Assembly: GCA_947498455.1 (NCBI GenBank)
Contig: CANMKK010000006.1
Location: forward strand, 124,001-188,000
Length of the DNA: 64,000 bases
Reading direction: 5' to 3'
Origin: an uncultured Aquimarina sp.
Lineage (GTDB): Bacteria; Bacteroidota; Bacteroidia; Flavobacteriales; Flavobacteriaceae
Position 1 is the first letter of the stretch, and each line of letters opens with the position of its first letter. This document shows, in pieces, positions 46,919-55,292 of the stretch. The notes under the pieces were generated by a model. That model saw only the letters and a program-made list of their open reading frames with translations. It did not search any database and was not told the DNA's origin. A program made the position numbers and the translations under genes.

Positions 46919-49900
46919 ATGAGAAATTTAAACCAAACTTTTAAAGCTCTGCGTTTTCAAAAAAATCGCTTGAAAACATATTTGCTTTTAACATTGATGT
47001 GCGTATCTGGTATTACCGTTGCACAAGTAAACACTGGAGGAAGTGCTACTACCTCCAATCACCAAAAACAAGTTATTGGGTATATTACAAACTGGGATGC
47101 TTGGAAAACCACTAGTGCTGGGGTGCCTGGTCCTGGAGCTTTAACTCATCTTAACATCGATTATTCGAAGTATACTATTCTAAACTACTCATTTTTTGGA
47201 GTAGCAAAGGATGGTTCTCTTCATAGTGGAGATCATAGAAATAAAGAAATCCATGTTGCAGGAAGCGTACAAGAACCAAACGATATCTTTTACACAGATA
47301 TTTATAGTAGTTGGGATATGCATATCCTATTTGGCGAAATTGATGCAATACAACACGTAAACGAGGATGCCAAAGCTCGTGCCGAAGCTCAAGGGTTTCA
47401 GGTAGAATTAAATGCAACTACATGGACACATCCCACTTGGGGATTAAGCGGACCACTTCCAATACCTCTTCATAAAGAGGGAGGAGCTCCTGGGCTAATT
47501 GACTTGGCACACCAAAATGGTGTAAAAGTAATGGCATCTATAGGTGGATGGAGTATGTGTAAACATTTTCCAGAAATGGCTGCAGATCCAGTGAAAAAGG
47601 CAAAATTTATAGAGGATTGTAAAAAATTAATTGCTGTAGGGTTTGATGGAATTGATTTGGACTGGGAATATCCCGGGCCTTATGCAGGAATGAACTTTAC
47701 CGGTTCTGAAGCTGATTTTGCAAACTTTACAAGTTTAGTTCAAGATATTAGAACTGCAATCGGTCCAGATAAATTAATTACCTCTGCAATGGCTGCAGAT
47801 CCTAGAAAGTTAGAAGGGCTTGACTGGTCAAGCTTATCGCAAAACATGGATTATTTTAATATGATGACTTATGATTATAATGGAGGATGGTCTAATAAAG
47901 CAAGTCATAATGCTCCTGTATATCCATATACCGATGCAGAAGTATCATTTTTTAGCTGGCAATCTACTTTGGATAAATTAATCGAATTAAATGTCCCTAA
48001 GAACAAAATATGTTTTGGTGCTCCTTTCTACGGACGTGGGGTAATTACAGATGGTACAGCTGATTTAAATGTCGCAACTGTAAAAAGATCAGAGAATGTC
48101 CAACCAGACGGTCCTATCCAAACTGCTGCGGATTACACCAACTGGAAAAAAGAAGTATATGACGGAACTCCAAATCATTTCTACATCAAGCAAGTTGCTC
48201 TAGGAGCGAATAGCGGATGGACAAGAAAATGGGACGATGAAGCCAAAGTACCATATTTAGTAAAAGATAATTTCTTCTTAAGTTATGATGATGAAGAATC
48301 TATAGGTATAAAAGCACAATTTATTAATGACCAAGGCCTTGGAGGAACCATTATTTGGACAGTATATGGAGATTTAGAAATTAGTGGTTCTGCTACTTCT
48401 TTTGGAACAAAACTAAAAAGATGGTCTGATGTTAAATCACCTCTAGTAAATAAAATGAATGAAGTTTTTGCTAATGGAAGTACCGGAGGAAATATTTCTC
48501 CTAATATAAGTATTACATCTCCATCCAATAATGCATCTTTTGCTCAAGGAGCTAATATCACGATTACAGCAAACGCATCAGACCCTGATGGTAGTGTTAC
48601 TAAAGTAGAGTTTTATGATGGAGGCACAAAATTAGGTGAGGATACTACCGCACCATACGAATATGTGTTGCAAAATGCTGCCGTAGGTAGTCATACACTT
48701 ACTGCAAAAGCTACGGATAATGAAAGTGCAACCAAGACATCCTCTGCAATCTCGATAACCGTTTCTGGAGGTGATAACAGTGCTCCTACTGTTAGCATTA
48801 CATCACCAGCCAATAACTCTACTGCAAATGAAGGTTCTTCAATAACAGTTACTGCCGATGCTTCTGACTCCGATGGTACTATTACTAAAGTGGAATTTTT
48901 TAATGGTACTACTAAATTAGGTGAAGATACAACGAGCCCATATAGCTTTGTAATTACTAATGCTGTTGCGGGTACTTATAGCCTTACAGCAACTGCAACT
49001 GATAATGACAATGCAACCGGAACATCTTCTGCGGTTTCTGTAACCGTAATAGGAGATACTACAGATGATTGTGATGGTATAGCAGCATGGTCATCTACTA
49101 CTACTTATTTTGGAGGAGAAAATGTAGCATATAACAATACTCAATATAGAGCTAAATGGTGGACTCTTAACCAAACTCCTGACACGCATAGTGGAGATGG
49201 TCAGCCTTGGGAAAGCATAGGTGCATGTACTGGTGGCGGAGGAAATGTAGTTCCAACAGTTAGCATTACATCACCTGCTAACGGTACTTCTTTTAATGAA
49301 GGAGATTCTATTGCTATAACAGCTACTGCTTCTGACTCTGATGGTACTATTGCTAAGGTAGAGTTCTTTAACGGTAGTACTAAATTAGGTGAAGATACTA
49401 CAAGTCCTTATAATTATACTATTACCAATGCCGCTGCAGGAAGTTATACACTCAGTGCGAAAGCGACAGATAATGAAAATGCAGCAACCACTTCTTCTAC
49501 AGTGTCAGTAACCGTAACCGGTGATACTACAGGAGGCGGATGTGATGGAATCGTACAGTATGTAGCTGGAACTTCTTATAGTCTAAACCAAGAAGTGCAA
49601 AATGAAGGTAGTAAGTATACCTGTAATATACCAGGATGGTGTTCTTCTAGTGCTGCATGGGCATATGCTCCAGGAACAGGAGCTCACTGGCAAAGTGCTT
49701 GGTCTCAATCAGGAGATTGTACTGGTGCAAAAAGTGCTTCATCAATTGCCTTTAGAACCTATCCTAATCCAGTAGATAATACTTTACATGTCTCTTTGAA
49801 CTCAGAATTATCTGATTCCAATTTTACTCTTAAGATTTATACAATTAGCGGAGCAAAAGCATTAGAGTTTACAAATAATTCTATTAAGAGAAGTAACAGC

Positions 49901-50005
49901 TCTAAAGCTTTTGACCTTTCTCAATTAGAATCAGGACTTTACTTGTATACTATTTCTATTGCTAAAAAAGGAATACAAATGCACGGTAAATTCCAAATGA
50001 AGTAA
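46919..50005 (+). CDS. Secreted GH18 chitinase with Ig-like and CBM5/12 modules and T9SS sorting domain
   Basis: 1028 aa. Signal region LLLTLMCVSGITVAQ. The GH18 barrel (about 50-510) carries motif DGIDLDWE (Asp243 to Glu250), VMASIGGWSMC and MMTYDYNGGW, with a long insertion at about 100-190. Three Ig-like repeats of about 90 aa follow (each with KVEFxxGxxKLGEDTT), interrupted by CBM5/12 modules (AKWWTLNQTPD; a second near 870-920 with extra cysteines). A T9SS type A domain closes it (YPNPVDNTLHVSL). It has a more classical catalytic motif than the other GH18, suggesting a different, perhaps processive, mode of attack. Confidence 0.95.
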   Translation: MRNLNQTFKALRFQKNRLKTYLLLTLMCVSGITVAQVNTGGSATTSNHQKQVIGYITNWDAWKTTSAGVPGPGALTHLNIDYSKYTILNYSFFGVAKDGSLHSGDHRNKEIHVAGSVQEPNDIFYTDIYSSWDMHILFGEIDAIQHVNEDAKARAEAQGFQVELNATTWTHPTWGLSGPLPIPLHKEGGAPGLIDLAHQNGVKVMASIGGWSMCKHFPEMAADPVKKAKFIEDCKKLIAVGFDGIDLDWEYPGPYAGMNFTGSEADFANFTSLVQDIRTAIGPDKLITSAMAADPRKLEGLDWSSLSQNMDYFNMMTYDYNGGWSNKASHNAPVYPYTDAEVSFFSWQSTLDKLIELNVPKNKICFGAPFYGRGVITDGTADLNVATVKRSENVQPDGPIQTAADYTNWKKEVYDGTPNHFYIKQVALGANSGWTRKWDDEAKVPYLVKDNFFLSYDDEESIGIKAQFINDQGLGGTIIWTVYGDLEISGSATSFGTKLKRWSDVKSPLVNKMNEVFANGSTGGNISPNISITSPSNNASFAQGANITITANASDPDGSVTKVEFYDGGTKLGEDTTAPYEYVLQNAAVGSHTLTAKATDNESATKTSSAISITVSGGDNSAPTVSITSPANNSTANEGSSITVTADASDSDGTITKVEFFNGTTKLGEDTTSPYSFVITNAVAGTYSLTATATDNDNATGTSSAVSVTVIGDTTDDCDGIAAWSSTTTYFGGENVAYNNTQYRAKWWTLNQTPDTHSGDGQPWESIGACTGGGGNVVPTVSITSPANGTSFNEGDSIAITATASDSDGTIAKVEFFNGSTKLGEDTTSPYNYTITNAAAGSYTLSAKATDNENAATTSSTVSVTVTGDTTGGGCDGIVQYVAGTSYSLNQEVQNEGSKYTCNIPGWCSSSAAWAYAPGTGAHWQSAWSQSGDCTGAKSASSIAFRTYPNPVDNTLHVSLNSELSDSNFTLKIYTISGAKALEFTNNSIKRSNSSKAFDLSQLESGLYLYTISIAKKGIQMHGKFQMK

Positions 50006-50026
50006 CAAATCAAAAATAAATGCTAT

Positions 50027-50064
50027 AAAAGCCCGCCTACGAACTAATGTAGACGGGCTTTTTA
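50027..50064 (+). terminator. Terminator after GH18 chitinase
   Basis: Stem AAAAGCCCGCCTAC / GTAGACGGGCTTTTT with one mismatch and an 8-nt loop, ending in a T run, 22 bp after the chitinase stop codon. Confidence 0.85.
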
Positions 50065-50143
50065 GTTACATACATTTTGACAAAAACTTACAAATGATCC
50101 AAGTTTATACCAAATAGATTCTAAAATAGACTAAGAGTACGAG

Positions 50144-50250
50144 GTTACTTTTTTTATTCTATGTCGCTGTGAATATTTTTCATAGCCTTAGCTATAGGAA
50201 ATATGATTAAGAAAATAAAATGAAAAATGAAAAAGTCTTAACGAGAAGTA
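50144..50250. repeat. Long imperfect AT-rich hairpin before 101-bp repeat copy 2
   Basis: Arms of about 45-50 nt pair loosely (around 60%) to an apex ATAGC-CTTA-GCTAT at 50182-50195. It holds the same position relative to the 101-bp repeat as the hairpin at 13894-14056, and has the same TAGC/GCTA apex. Strongly decayed; no coding frame seen. Confidence 0.35.
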
Positions 50251-50296
50251 TTATGCTTAAATTGACATAAATAAATATTATAGATGGGCTTTTATA

Positions 50297-50397
50297 GTCA
50301 ACTACCTCGAAGCAGGCTCACGAAGCATCCAGCGGAAAAATAGTTTTTACATTTCGAGGCAAGCCTCGGAGAGTTAAACTCCACAATGTGGATTAAA
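50297..50397 (+). repeat. 101-bp intergenic repeat, copy 2 (covarying hairpins)
   Basis: Ungapped partner of 14070-14170. Stems visible here: CGAGGC-AA-GCCTCG (50355-50368) and CCAC-AAT-GTGG (50381-50391). The first stem of copy 1 is only partly kept. No open frame; downstream bases to 50480 show nothing I can name. Confidence 0.65.
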
Positions 50398-50480
50398 TTC
50401 GCTTTATGTATTCGAAAATCTATTACATCTTTGAATTACTTCAAATACTGGCATTACTCTTGGTTTTGTAATATCAACAC

Positions 50481-50908
50481 CTAGTCTTTAATGAACTTCT
50501 TGATTACTTCTCTTCTTCTGGTGTCAAAAAACACTATTTTTATAAGATATATACCAGAAGGTAACGACGTGATATTTATTGCCTCTACCTTTGTATAATT
50601 GGTCATCTGTTCAACTAACCTTCCATCCATAGATAAATAAATAGATCTGTATGCAATGGACGTTTAACGTTTAAGGAACAGAACTAACAGTATTGTAATA
50701 CGATTTACGGATAATAAGTTCGTATAAAAAGTTTGAATTATTTTGTACTAGATTAAGGCATAAAATTAAAGAATAGCCGTAGCTATTGTTGAATTTTATA
50801 ACGCAGATATAGTGCAAAAGAAACGAACTATATGTGAAAGTTTTATGCGTAAATCGTATAATTTCCATTTCCAGCCTGTCTGGCAATAATGATTGTTTTA
50901 AAATGTAT
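50481..50908 (-). pseudogene. Remnant of a T9SS-secreted Ig-like protein gene, split by a MITE-like insertion
   Basis: On the minus strand the last 60 codons before the TAG at 50481-50483 encode a T9SS type A sorting domain tail (IYLSMDGRLVEQMTN, SLPSGIYLIKIVFFD, EVIKKFIKD). Upstream of the hairpin element, 50862-50908 encodes IIARQAGNGN. Removing the element and one TAA copy joins this in frame to YNTVSSVP-stop-TLNV, matching an MBG/Ig-like repeat pattern with Gln (CAA) turned to TAA. A frameshift separates that part from the sorting domain. The 5' part of the gene is gone. It lies beside the chitinase genes, so it may once have been a cell-surface partner. Confidence 0.7.
50699..50858. mobile_element. 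MITE-like hairpin element, long copy (160 bp)
   Basis: Terminal inverted repeats TACGATTTACG...CGTAAATCGTA. The whole element folds into one imperfect hairpin with apex AATAGC-CGTA-GCTATT (50772-50787). TAA flanks it on both sides (50696-50698 and 50859-50861), a probable target duplication. It interrupts a decayed gene, which supports true insertion. No transposase inside, so it would be mobilised in trans. Related to the 80-bp copy at 45753-45832. Confidence 0.7.
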
Positions 50909-51065
50909 TTAAAATTTATTGATCACAAAAATGGTTTAAAATGAGGGGGTCTGAAAAGGAAATTTTAGCAAAATTCGGTTGAATTATTATCTGTTATTTC
51001 TATTAAAACTTAAAAGATTTTCAATAAATATTTGATTTAAAGCTTAATGTTGAATAATTCACAAC
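50909..51065. other. AT-rich spacer with no recognised feature
   Basis: Between the gene remnant and the terminator of the next gene. I see stop codons in all frames and no repeats worth naming. Confidence 0.4.
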
Positions 51066-51100
51066 AAAAAAAGAGGGTGTTTGACTTTTCAGACACCCTC
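51066..51100 (-). terminator. Terminator of the 519-aa lipoprotein gene
   Basis: Stem GAGGGTGT (51073-51080) / ACACCCTC (51093-51100), extended by partial pairing, followed on the minus strand by seven T. It closely resembles the terminator at 61322-61361. Confidence 0.85.
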
Positions 51101-51134
51101 GTGGTTTAGTTCTAGAGACTATAGAAATACTGGT

Positions 51135-52694
51135 TTAATTTCCTTGAACTCTAATAGGCTCAACTCCAATTTTAAACAACCCTGTTGAATATTCTCTTGT
51201 TATATATGTTCCAGAATTCTCTCTAATAATAATATCATCTGCAAAATTGATTATTACGCTTCCCAATTGATCGTTTCCTTGAGTAAAAGACTTTTGTATA
51301 GTTTGCTTTTGCGTTATTTCTCTGCTGGCTCCAAATTTTAAACCGATTTTTTTAAGAAAACCTCCATCGATAGAAAAGTTCGTTGCAAACTTAACAGATC
51401 GTTCATCGGTAATCACTTTTTTTTCTGTTAAATCAACTTCTTCAATTTCAATTTTAATGGATGAGGCATATTCATTTAAATCCCAATTAAATATGGGTAA
51501 ATTAATATCCATCGTTTTGGTTTTAAGTGACTTTATTTCATAAAAAAACAACCTAATTATACTGCCTGTTTTTCTTTCTGTATATTCCGCAATAAATAAA
51601 TCTTCGGGTTTAGCACTAAAAAAAGTTGAAATTTCTGACCCTACTCCATTAGTAGCATTAATTAGTGTTTTAACTTCAAATTCAAAATAACCTCCTGTCC
51701 ACGCGGTAGGAATTTTTGGCCTACCAATACTGAATTGATTTGCTAAATTTAAAGTGGGATCTCCTGTTTGATCTCCAATTTTTGTAAAGGCAGCTTCGGC
51801 ATCTCCATTCATGCTAAATGTTGTAATGTGTTCTTGAAAATCATAATTAAATTGATTCTTGGTATTAGCATGTGTCAAATCATAATAGATGTAATCTCTT
51901 TGCCAACCATCTGCAGTATTGTAAATATTATATGCCTTAATAACCTTAGGATCAAAATTAGTATTCTCTCGTTTGCTTTTTAAAGCGTTAATTTTAGTAC
52001 CATTAAAAACTTCATCGAGAAAGGTGAATACCAAATCTTCTTGTCGTGCGATTTCTGTTTCCCCTTTCTTTAATTCTTGACCATTACTTCTTGTTACAAC
52101 CCGTTCGTTTTCTTTTATTACAAGTACTGGAAATGCTGGAATAGCATAGTCAGGTAATACATATTCTTCTCCGTTAGTATTAATAACAGGAACATGATTT
52201 GTAGTATTCATCTTTAAGGCGATTTCTGGGATTACATTTGCGGTGTCCCACGTCTCTGCAGAATAAGTATCATTTGGTAATTTAGGGATGAAGATGGTCA
52301 ATAACGGTATTTCTATTTCTATCGCTTTTAGACGAGCTTCTGATGGATAGTGTTTTAATAGTAAGTTTCTAAAAGATGTACCATCAGACAGCGATTGATT
52401 CTTTACTTTATGATAAAGTACGTCATAATCTCCGTTAAACATTTTTAGGGCTTCGTTTTTTAAGAATTCTCTTAAAGGAACACTTTCCTTTAAGGCTTTT
52501 CCTAAAGCATGCGCAAAATCTCTTTTAAGCTCTGCATTTCGATCATATGTAATAGGTGAAATTTCTAAATCATCTGAATTCTCGGTAATATGTTCATCTT
52601 CCTTTTCACATGATAAAAAAGTTAATCCTAGGCATAGGATCAATACGGAAAGGAATTTTTTATGATATTTAAACACTAATGTTTGTTTAGTCAT
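51135..52694 (-). CDS. Lipoprotein of unknown function, 519 aa
   Basis: Lipoprotein signal peptide LSVLILCLGLTFLSC with lipidation at Cys29. Residues 50-130 are helical and charged (ELKRDFAHALGKALKE, FLKNEALKMFNGDYD). The central part contains PLLTIFIPKLPNDTY and PAFPVLVIKENERVV, and the C-terminal half is beta-rich with many Thr/Lys strands. I do not recognise a family, though proteins of this style, with an N-terminal helical part and a later beta part, occur as surface lipoproteins in Flavobacteriaceae. It is monocistronic, with its own terminator and a palindromic promoter region, between a gene remnant and an IS. Confidence 0.75.
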   Translation of the reverse strand: MTKQTLVFKYHKKFLSVLILCLGLTFLSCEKEDEHITENSDDLEISPITYDRNAELKRDFAHALGKALKESVPLREFLKNEALKMFNGDYDVLYHKVKNQSLSDGTSFRNLLLKHYPSEARLKAIEIEIPLLTIFIPKLPNDTYSAETWDTANVIPEIALKMNTTNHVPVINTNGEEYVLPDYAIPAFPVLVIKENERVVTRSNGQELKKGETEIARQEDLVFTFLDEVFNGTKINALKSKRENTNFDPKVIKAYNIYNTADGWQRDYIYYDLTHANTKNQFNYDFQEHITTFSMNGDAEAAFTKIGDQTGDPTLNLANQFSIGRPKIPTAWTGGYFEFEVKTLINATNGVGSEISTFFSAKPEDLFIAEYTERKTGSIIRLFFYEIKSLKTKTMDINLPIFNWDLNEYASSIKIEIEEVDLTEKKVITDERSVKFATNFSIDGGFLKKIGLKFGASREITQKQTIQKSFTQGNDQLGSVIINFADDIIIRENSGTYITREYSTGLFKIGVEPIRVQGN

Positions 52695-52968
52695 TTTGAT
52701 TGTTTTTTATGAATATTGGATTTGAAATTTGTTTTTTGTATCAAAGCGCTTTGATCAGAACAAACATAGGTTTCATGCCTATTATCATGCAATCTGTTAT
52801 GACCAATATTCCAGAATTTTGGTCGATATTCTGGAATATAGATCAAACATTTTTTTTTAAATGTGAAGCATATTCTTTTTATAGATCTATGAATTACAAA
52901 TAATCTGATCTTAGAGAAAGTTTTTCTATAGTTTTGAGGACTTCAGACAATCCAAATTTAGAAAAGAC
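52695..52968. promoter_or_regulatory. Promoter region of the 519-aa lipoprotein gene with two palindromes
   Basis: A perfect 16-bp palindrome ATCAAAGCGCTTTGAT lies at 52740-52755, 46 bp before the start codon. A perfect 12-bp inverted repeat ATATTCCAGAAT / ATTCTGGAATAT lies at 52806-52817 and 52828-52839. Both are operator-like. A 67-codon frame on the plus strand here looks spurious. Confidence 0.45.
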
Positions 52969-54178
52969 AAGACCGTTGCAAAGGTTTTTCTAATATCTTA
53001 GTTTTTTTATCTTTTGTGTATGGAATTAATCTCACAACCCACTTTGGCAGATAGTATCTACGATCAAGAAAAATCAAACGTACCTTTTTTACCCAAATTA
53101 ATAGTCTTATAGATTGGGTTGCTATCTCTGTTGTTATTTCACAACATTATGCAAAAGGTAAAAGTGCTACAGGCAAACCTAGTTATAGTAGTTTGTTATT
53201 ATTTAAGATGTGTTTACTTCAGACTTGGTATGGCCTGAGTGATTATGAGGTAGAAGATCGTGTCAATGATAGTATTTCCTTTAGTTATTTCTGTGGTTTA
53301 AATATTGATCAAATAGCTCCTGACCACATTACTTTAAGTAGGTTTAGGACGGATCTAACCAACGCTAATGTATATGAATCACTTTTTAAACAAATCAATA
53401 CTCAATTAGAATCTGCTAGTATTATCGTTAAAACAAGAGCCATTATAGATGCTAGTTTGATAGGTACTCCCTTAAAACCTAAAAGTAAAACCAATCACAA
53501 GGTCACAGAGGATAGAGAAGATCTTGAAGAAGTAGTTAAAGAGTATGCTGATAGTGTAGATAAAGAAGCTTCTTGGCTAAAAAAGCAAGGCAAATATCGG
53601 TATGGTTATAAAAAGCATCATCTGACCGATAATGAAGGTTTGGTTTTAGGGGTGTTAACCACCAAAGCAAGTACTAACGAAGTTGGTAATTTAGAAGCGG
53701 TACTGGACACTGCAGATTTACCACAAAATATTTCCTTAAAAGCAGATAAAAGGTATCAATCAAAGAAAAACGCAACACTTCTTAAAGAACGTAAACTTAA
53801 AAATCATATTCTAAAAAAGGCTTATAAAAACAAGTCTTTAACTCATTGGGAGAAAAAATTCAATAAACTGATAGGAAAAACAAGATTTAAAGTAGAGCGT
53901 ACTTTTGGAGGAATAAAAAGATAGTTCTCTGGCGGTACAGCAAGATACAAAGGCAGCAAAAAATGCATATTCAAAATCTTATGGAAGCTATGTGTTACAA
54001 TTTGTATCGAAGTCCAGGGATAATTGCGTCTAATTGCCAAAATTAAGAGAAATCAGCATTAGAAATAGACATATACCTTTGAAAACTAAAAGAAATTTGA
54101 AAATGTAGAGGTTTTTGATCCAAAAAATCTACCCGGTAGAAAAACTAAATCAGTAAACCGACCTTTTGCAACGGTCTT
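52969..54178 (+). mobile_element. IS5-family insertion sequence, degenerate
   Basis: About 1.2 kb bounded by inverted ends AAGACCGTTGCAAAGGT (left) and AAGACCGTTGCAAAAGGT (right, read inward), an end type seen in IS5-family elements. It contains one broken DDE transposase gene. No clean target duplication is visible (TAA follows the right end, ACA precedes the left). Its right end cuts off a Crp/Fnr-like gene fragment. Confidence 0.85.
53020..54046 (+). pseudogene. IS5-family transposase, broken by two frameshifts and a stop codon
   Basis: The frame opens at ATG 53020 (MELISQPTLADSIYDQEKSN). It needs a -1 shift at the T run 53085-53090 to continue into FTQINSLIDWVAISVVISQH and then the main body, which has the family segments QTWYGLSDYEVEDRV, LSRFRTDL and IDASLIGTPLKPKSK. 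The DDE-type C-terminal part VERTFGGIKR is followed by TAG (53922-53924), where Trp is expected. A further shift at an A run (about 53960) leads into KMHIQNLMEAMCYNLYRSPG, ending at 54046. The first shift site reads T TTT TTA, a classic slippery heptamer, so it could be programmed, but the later stop and shift make the gene inactive. Confidence 0.85.
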
Positions 54179-54355
54179 AATATAAACGTATCACTCCATC
54201 AAGTATAAAATAAAACTCCTTTGATATTTCTCCCTCAGAAAGTAACAGTTGGTTTTACCTAATTGTTTTTATGGGAATATTTTTTATGAGGTATACTTTT
54301 CTGATTCATCAAGAGTAATGTATTCTTCGAAATATTGTATTAAAGAGTTAATCAT
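54179..54355 (-). pseudogene. Crp/Fnr family regulator, N-terminal fragment truncated by the IS
   Basis: On the minus strand, from ATG 54355, the frame reads MINSLIQYFEEYITLDESEK and then shifts. The continuing frame gives YLIKNIPIKTIR-stop-NQLL and then LSEGEISKEFYFILDGVIRLY, the cyclic-nucleotide-binding fold pattern of Crp/Fnr regulators. The homology stops exactly where the IS5 end begins. One frameshift, one nonsense codon (AAA to TAA) and loss of the C-terminal half show that it is dead. I did not find the missing C-terminal DNA-binding part on the other side of the IS. Confidence 0.75.
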
Positions 54356-54485
54356 ACATAAGTTATTTTTTCTCTAAAAACACATAAAAAATTATTTGTT
54401 ATACTACCAATAGTTCATTTTTTATGATCTTATAAGGAATATAAACATTGACTTCTCATATTTAAATTATTTAAAGATAATTATC

Positions 54486-55292
54486 TTATTCCAATACATC
54501 CAATAATTGAACTGCTGCAGTATATTTATATCCGTTAGGAGTTTTTACAAGCTGATCTAAATGTTTTTTTGCTTTCTCTGTATCTTTCAATTTTAGGTAC
54601 GCCAATGCCAAGTACCAATCTGCCTTGGATGCATCAAGTGTATTACTATTTCGTAATATTTTAAAACTTTCTATAGCCTCTTCATTTCTGTTCAATTCTA
54701 ATTGCGTTACTCCAATATATAACAGGACTTGTGGGTTTAACGTCTCACTCTTTTCGGTTTGATACTTCTTAAAAATATCTAACGCTTCCTGATACTGCTG
54801 TTGCTTAAACAATTTTTCTGCCTCCGCCAATTCTGTATTCGCATCTCGCAGCGTTAGAGAAGGTAATTCATCCCAATTCTTATGCTTGGCATATAAACTT
54901 TTACTATCTACCTCTTTACTTAATTGCAAAAACACAAACAAGCCAATAACCAAAACAGCTGCAATCGACCCCACGTAGACGATAAGTTGACGCACACGAT
55001 TTCTGGGGCGCTCCTTAAAATAATTGTTTTCTGCACTTTTGATACCAGTAGCAATCGACTTTCCTTTTTCGCTTTTTAGAAAAGCTTCATAGTTTTTCAC
55101 TTTTACATGCTGAGAGGAAGTATCCGTCACCTCCCAATCTGCATCGTCAAGAATAGTACGCATCTCCTGATAAAGCTCCAATTCCTTTTTTGCATCAGGA
55201 TTGGTATGTATTTTATTTTCGAAACGCTGCCTTTCTTCTGGAGTCATTTCTCCATTCAGATAGGCTTCTATTTCTTTTTCTAAATTGGTCAT
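54486..55292 (-). CDS. Single-pass membrane TPR protein, probable anti-sigma factor (module 2)
   Basis: 268 aa, same layout as 3706-4440. The cytoplasmic N-terminus (about 1-100) opens EKEIEAYLNGEMTPEERQRF. A membrane helix follows at about 102-123 (LIVYVGSIAAVLVIGLFVFL), then periplasmic TPR repeats (about 145-268, with LFKQQQYQEALDIFKKY and WYLALAYLKLKDTEKAKKHL). Its start codon overlaps the sigma gene stop by 4 bases, indicating coupled translation and equal dosage, as for sigma/anti-sigma pairs. No zinc ligands are seen. The role as anti-sigma is inferred from context and topology. Confidence 0.75.
   Translation of the reverse strand: MTNLEKEIEAYLNGEMTPEERQRFENKIHTNPDAKKELELYQEMRTILDDADWEVTDTSSQHVKVKNYEAFLKSEKGKSIATGIKSAENNYFKERPRNRVRQLIVYVGSIAAVLVIGLFVFLQLSKEVDSKSLYAKHKNWDELPSLTLRDANTELAEAEKLFKQQQYQEALDIFKKYQTEKSETLNPQVLLYIGVTQLELNRNEEAIESFKILRNSNTLDASKADWYLALAYLKLKDTEKAKKHLDQLVKTPNGYKYTAAVQLLDVLE

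Noticed and set aside
48500..49530. Regular repeats in the large GH18 gene as a CRISPR-like array
   Set aside because: They are in-frame Ig-like protein modules of about 90 codons with divergent sequence, not short identical repeats with spacers.
52700..52903. 67-codon plus-strand open frame
   Set aside because: It overlaps the palindromic promoter region of the minus-strand lipoprotein gene, has no recognisable protein features and an odd composition.
53193..53924. A separate 243-aa transposase gene starting at TTG
   Set aside because: The frame continues upstream to the T-run shift site and downstream past the TAG. The TTG is arbitrary, so I treat it as part of one broken gene.
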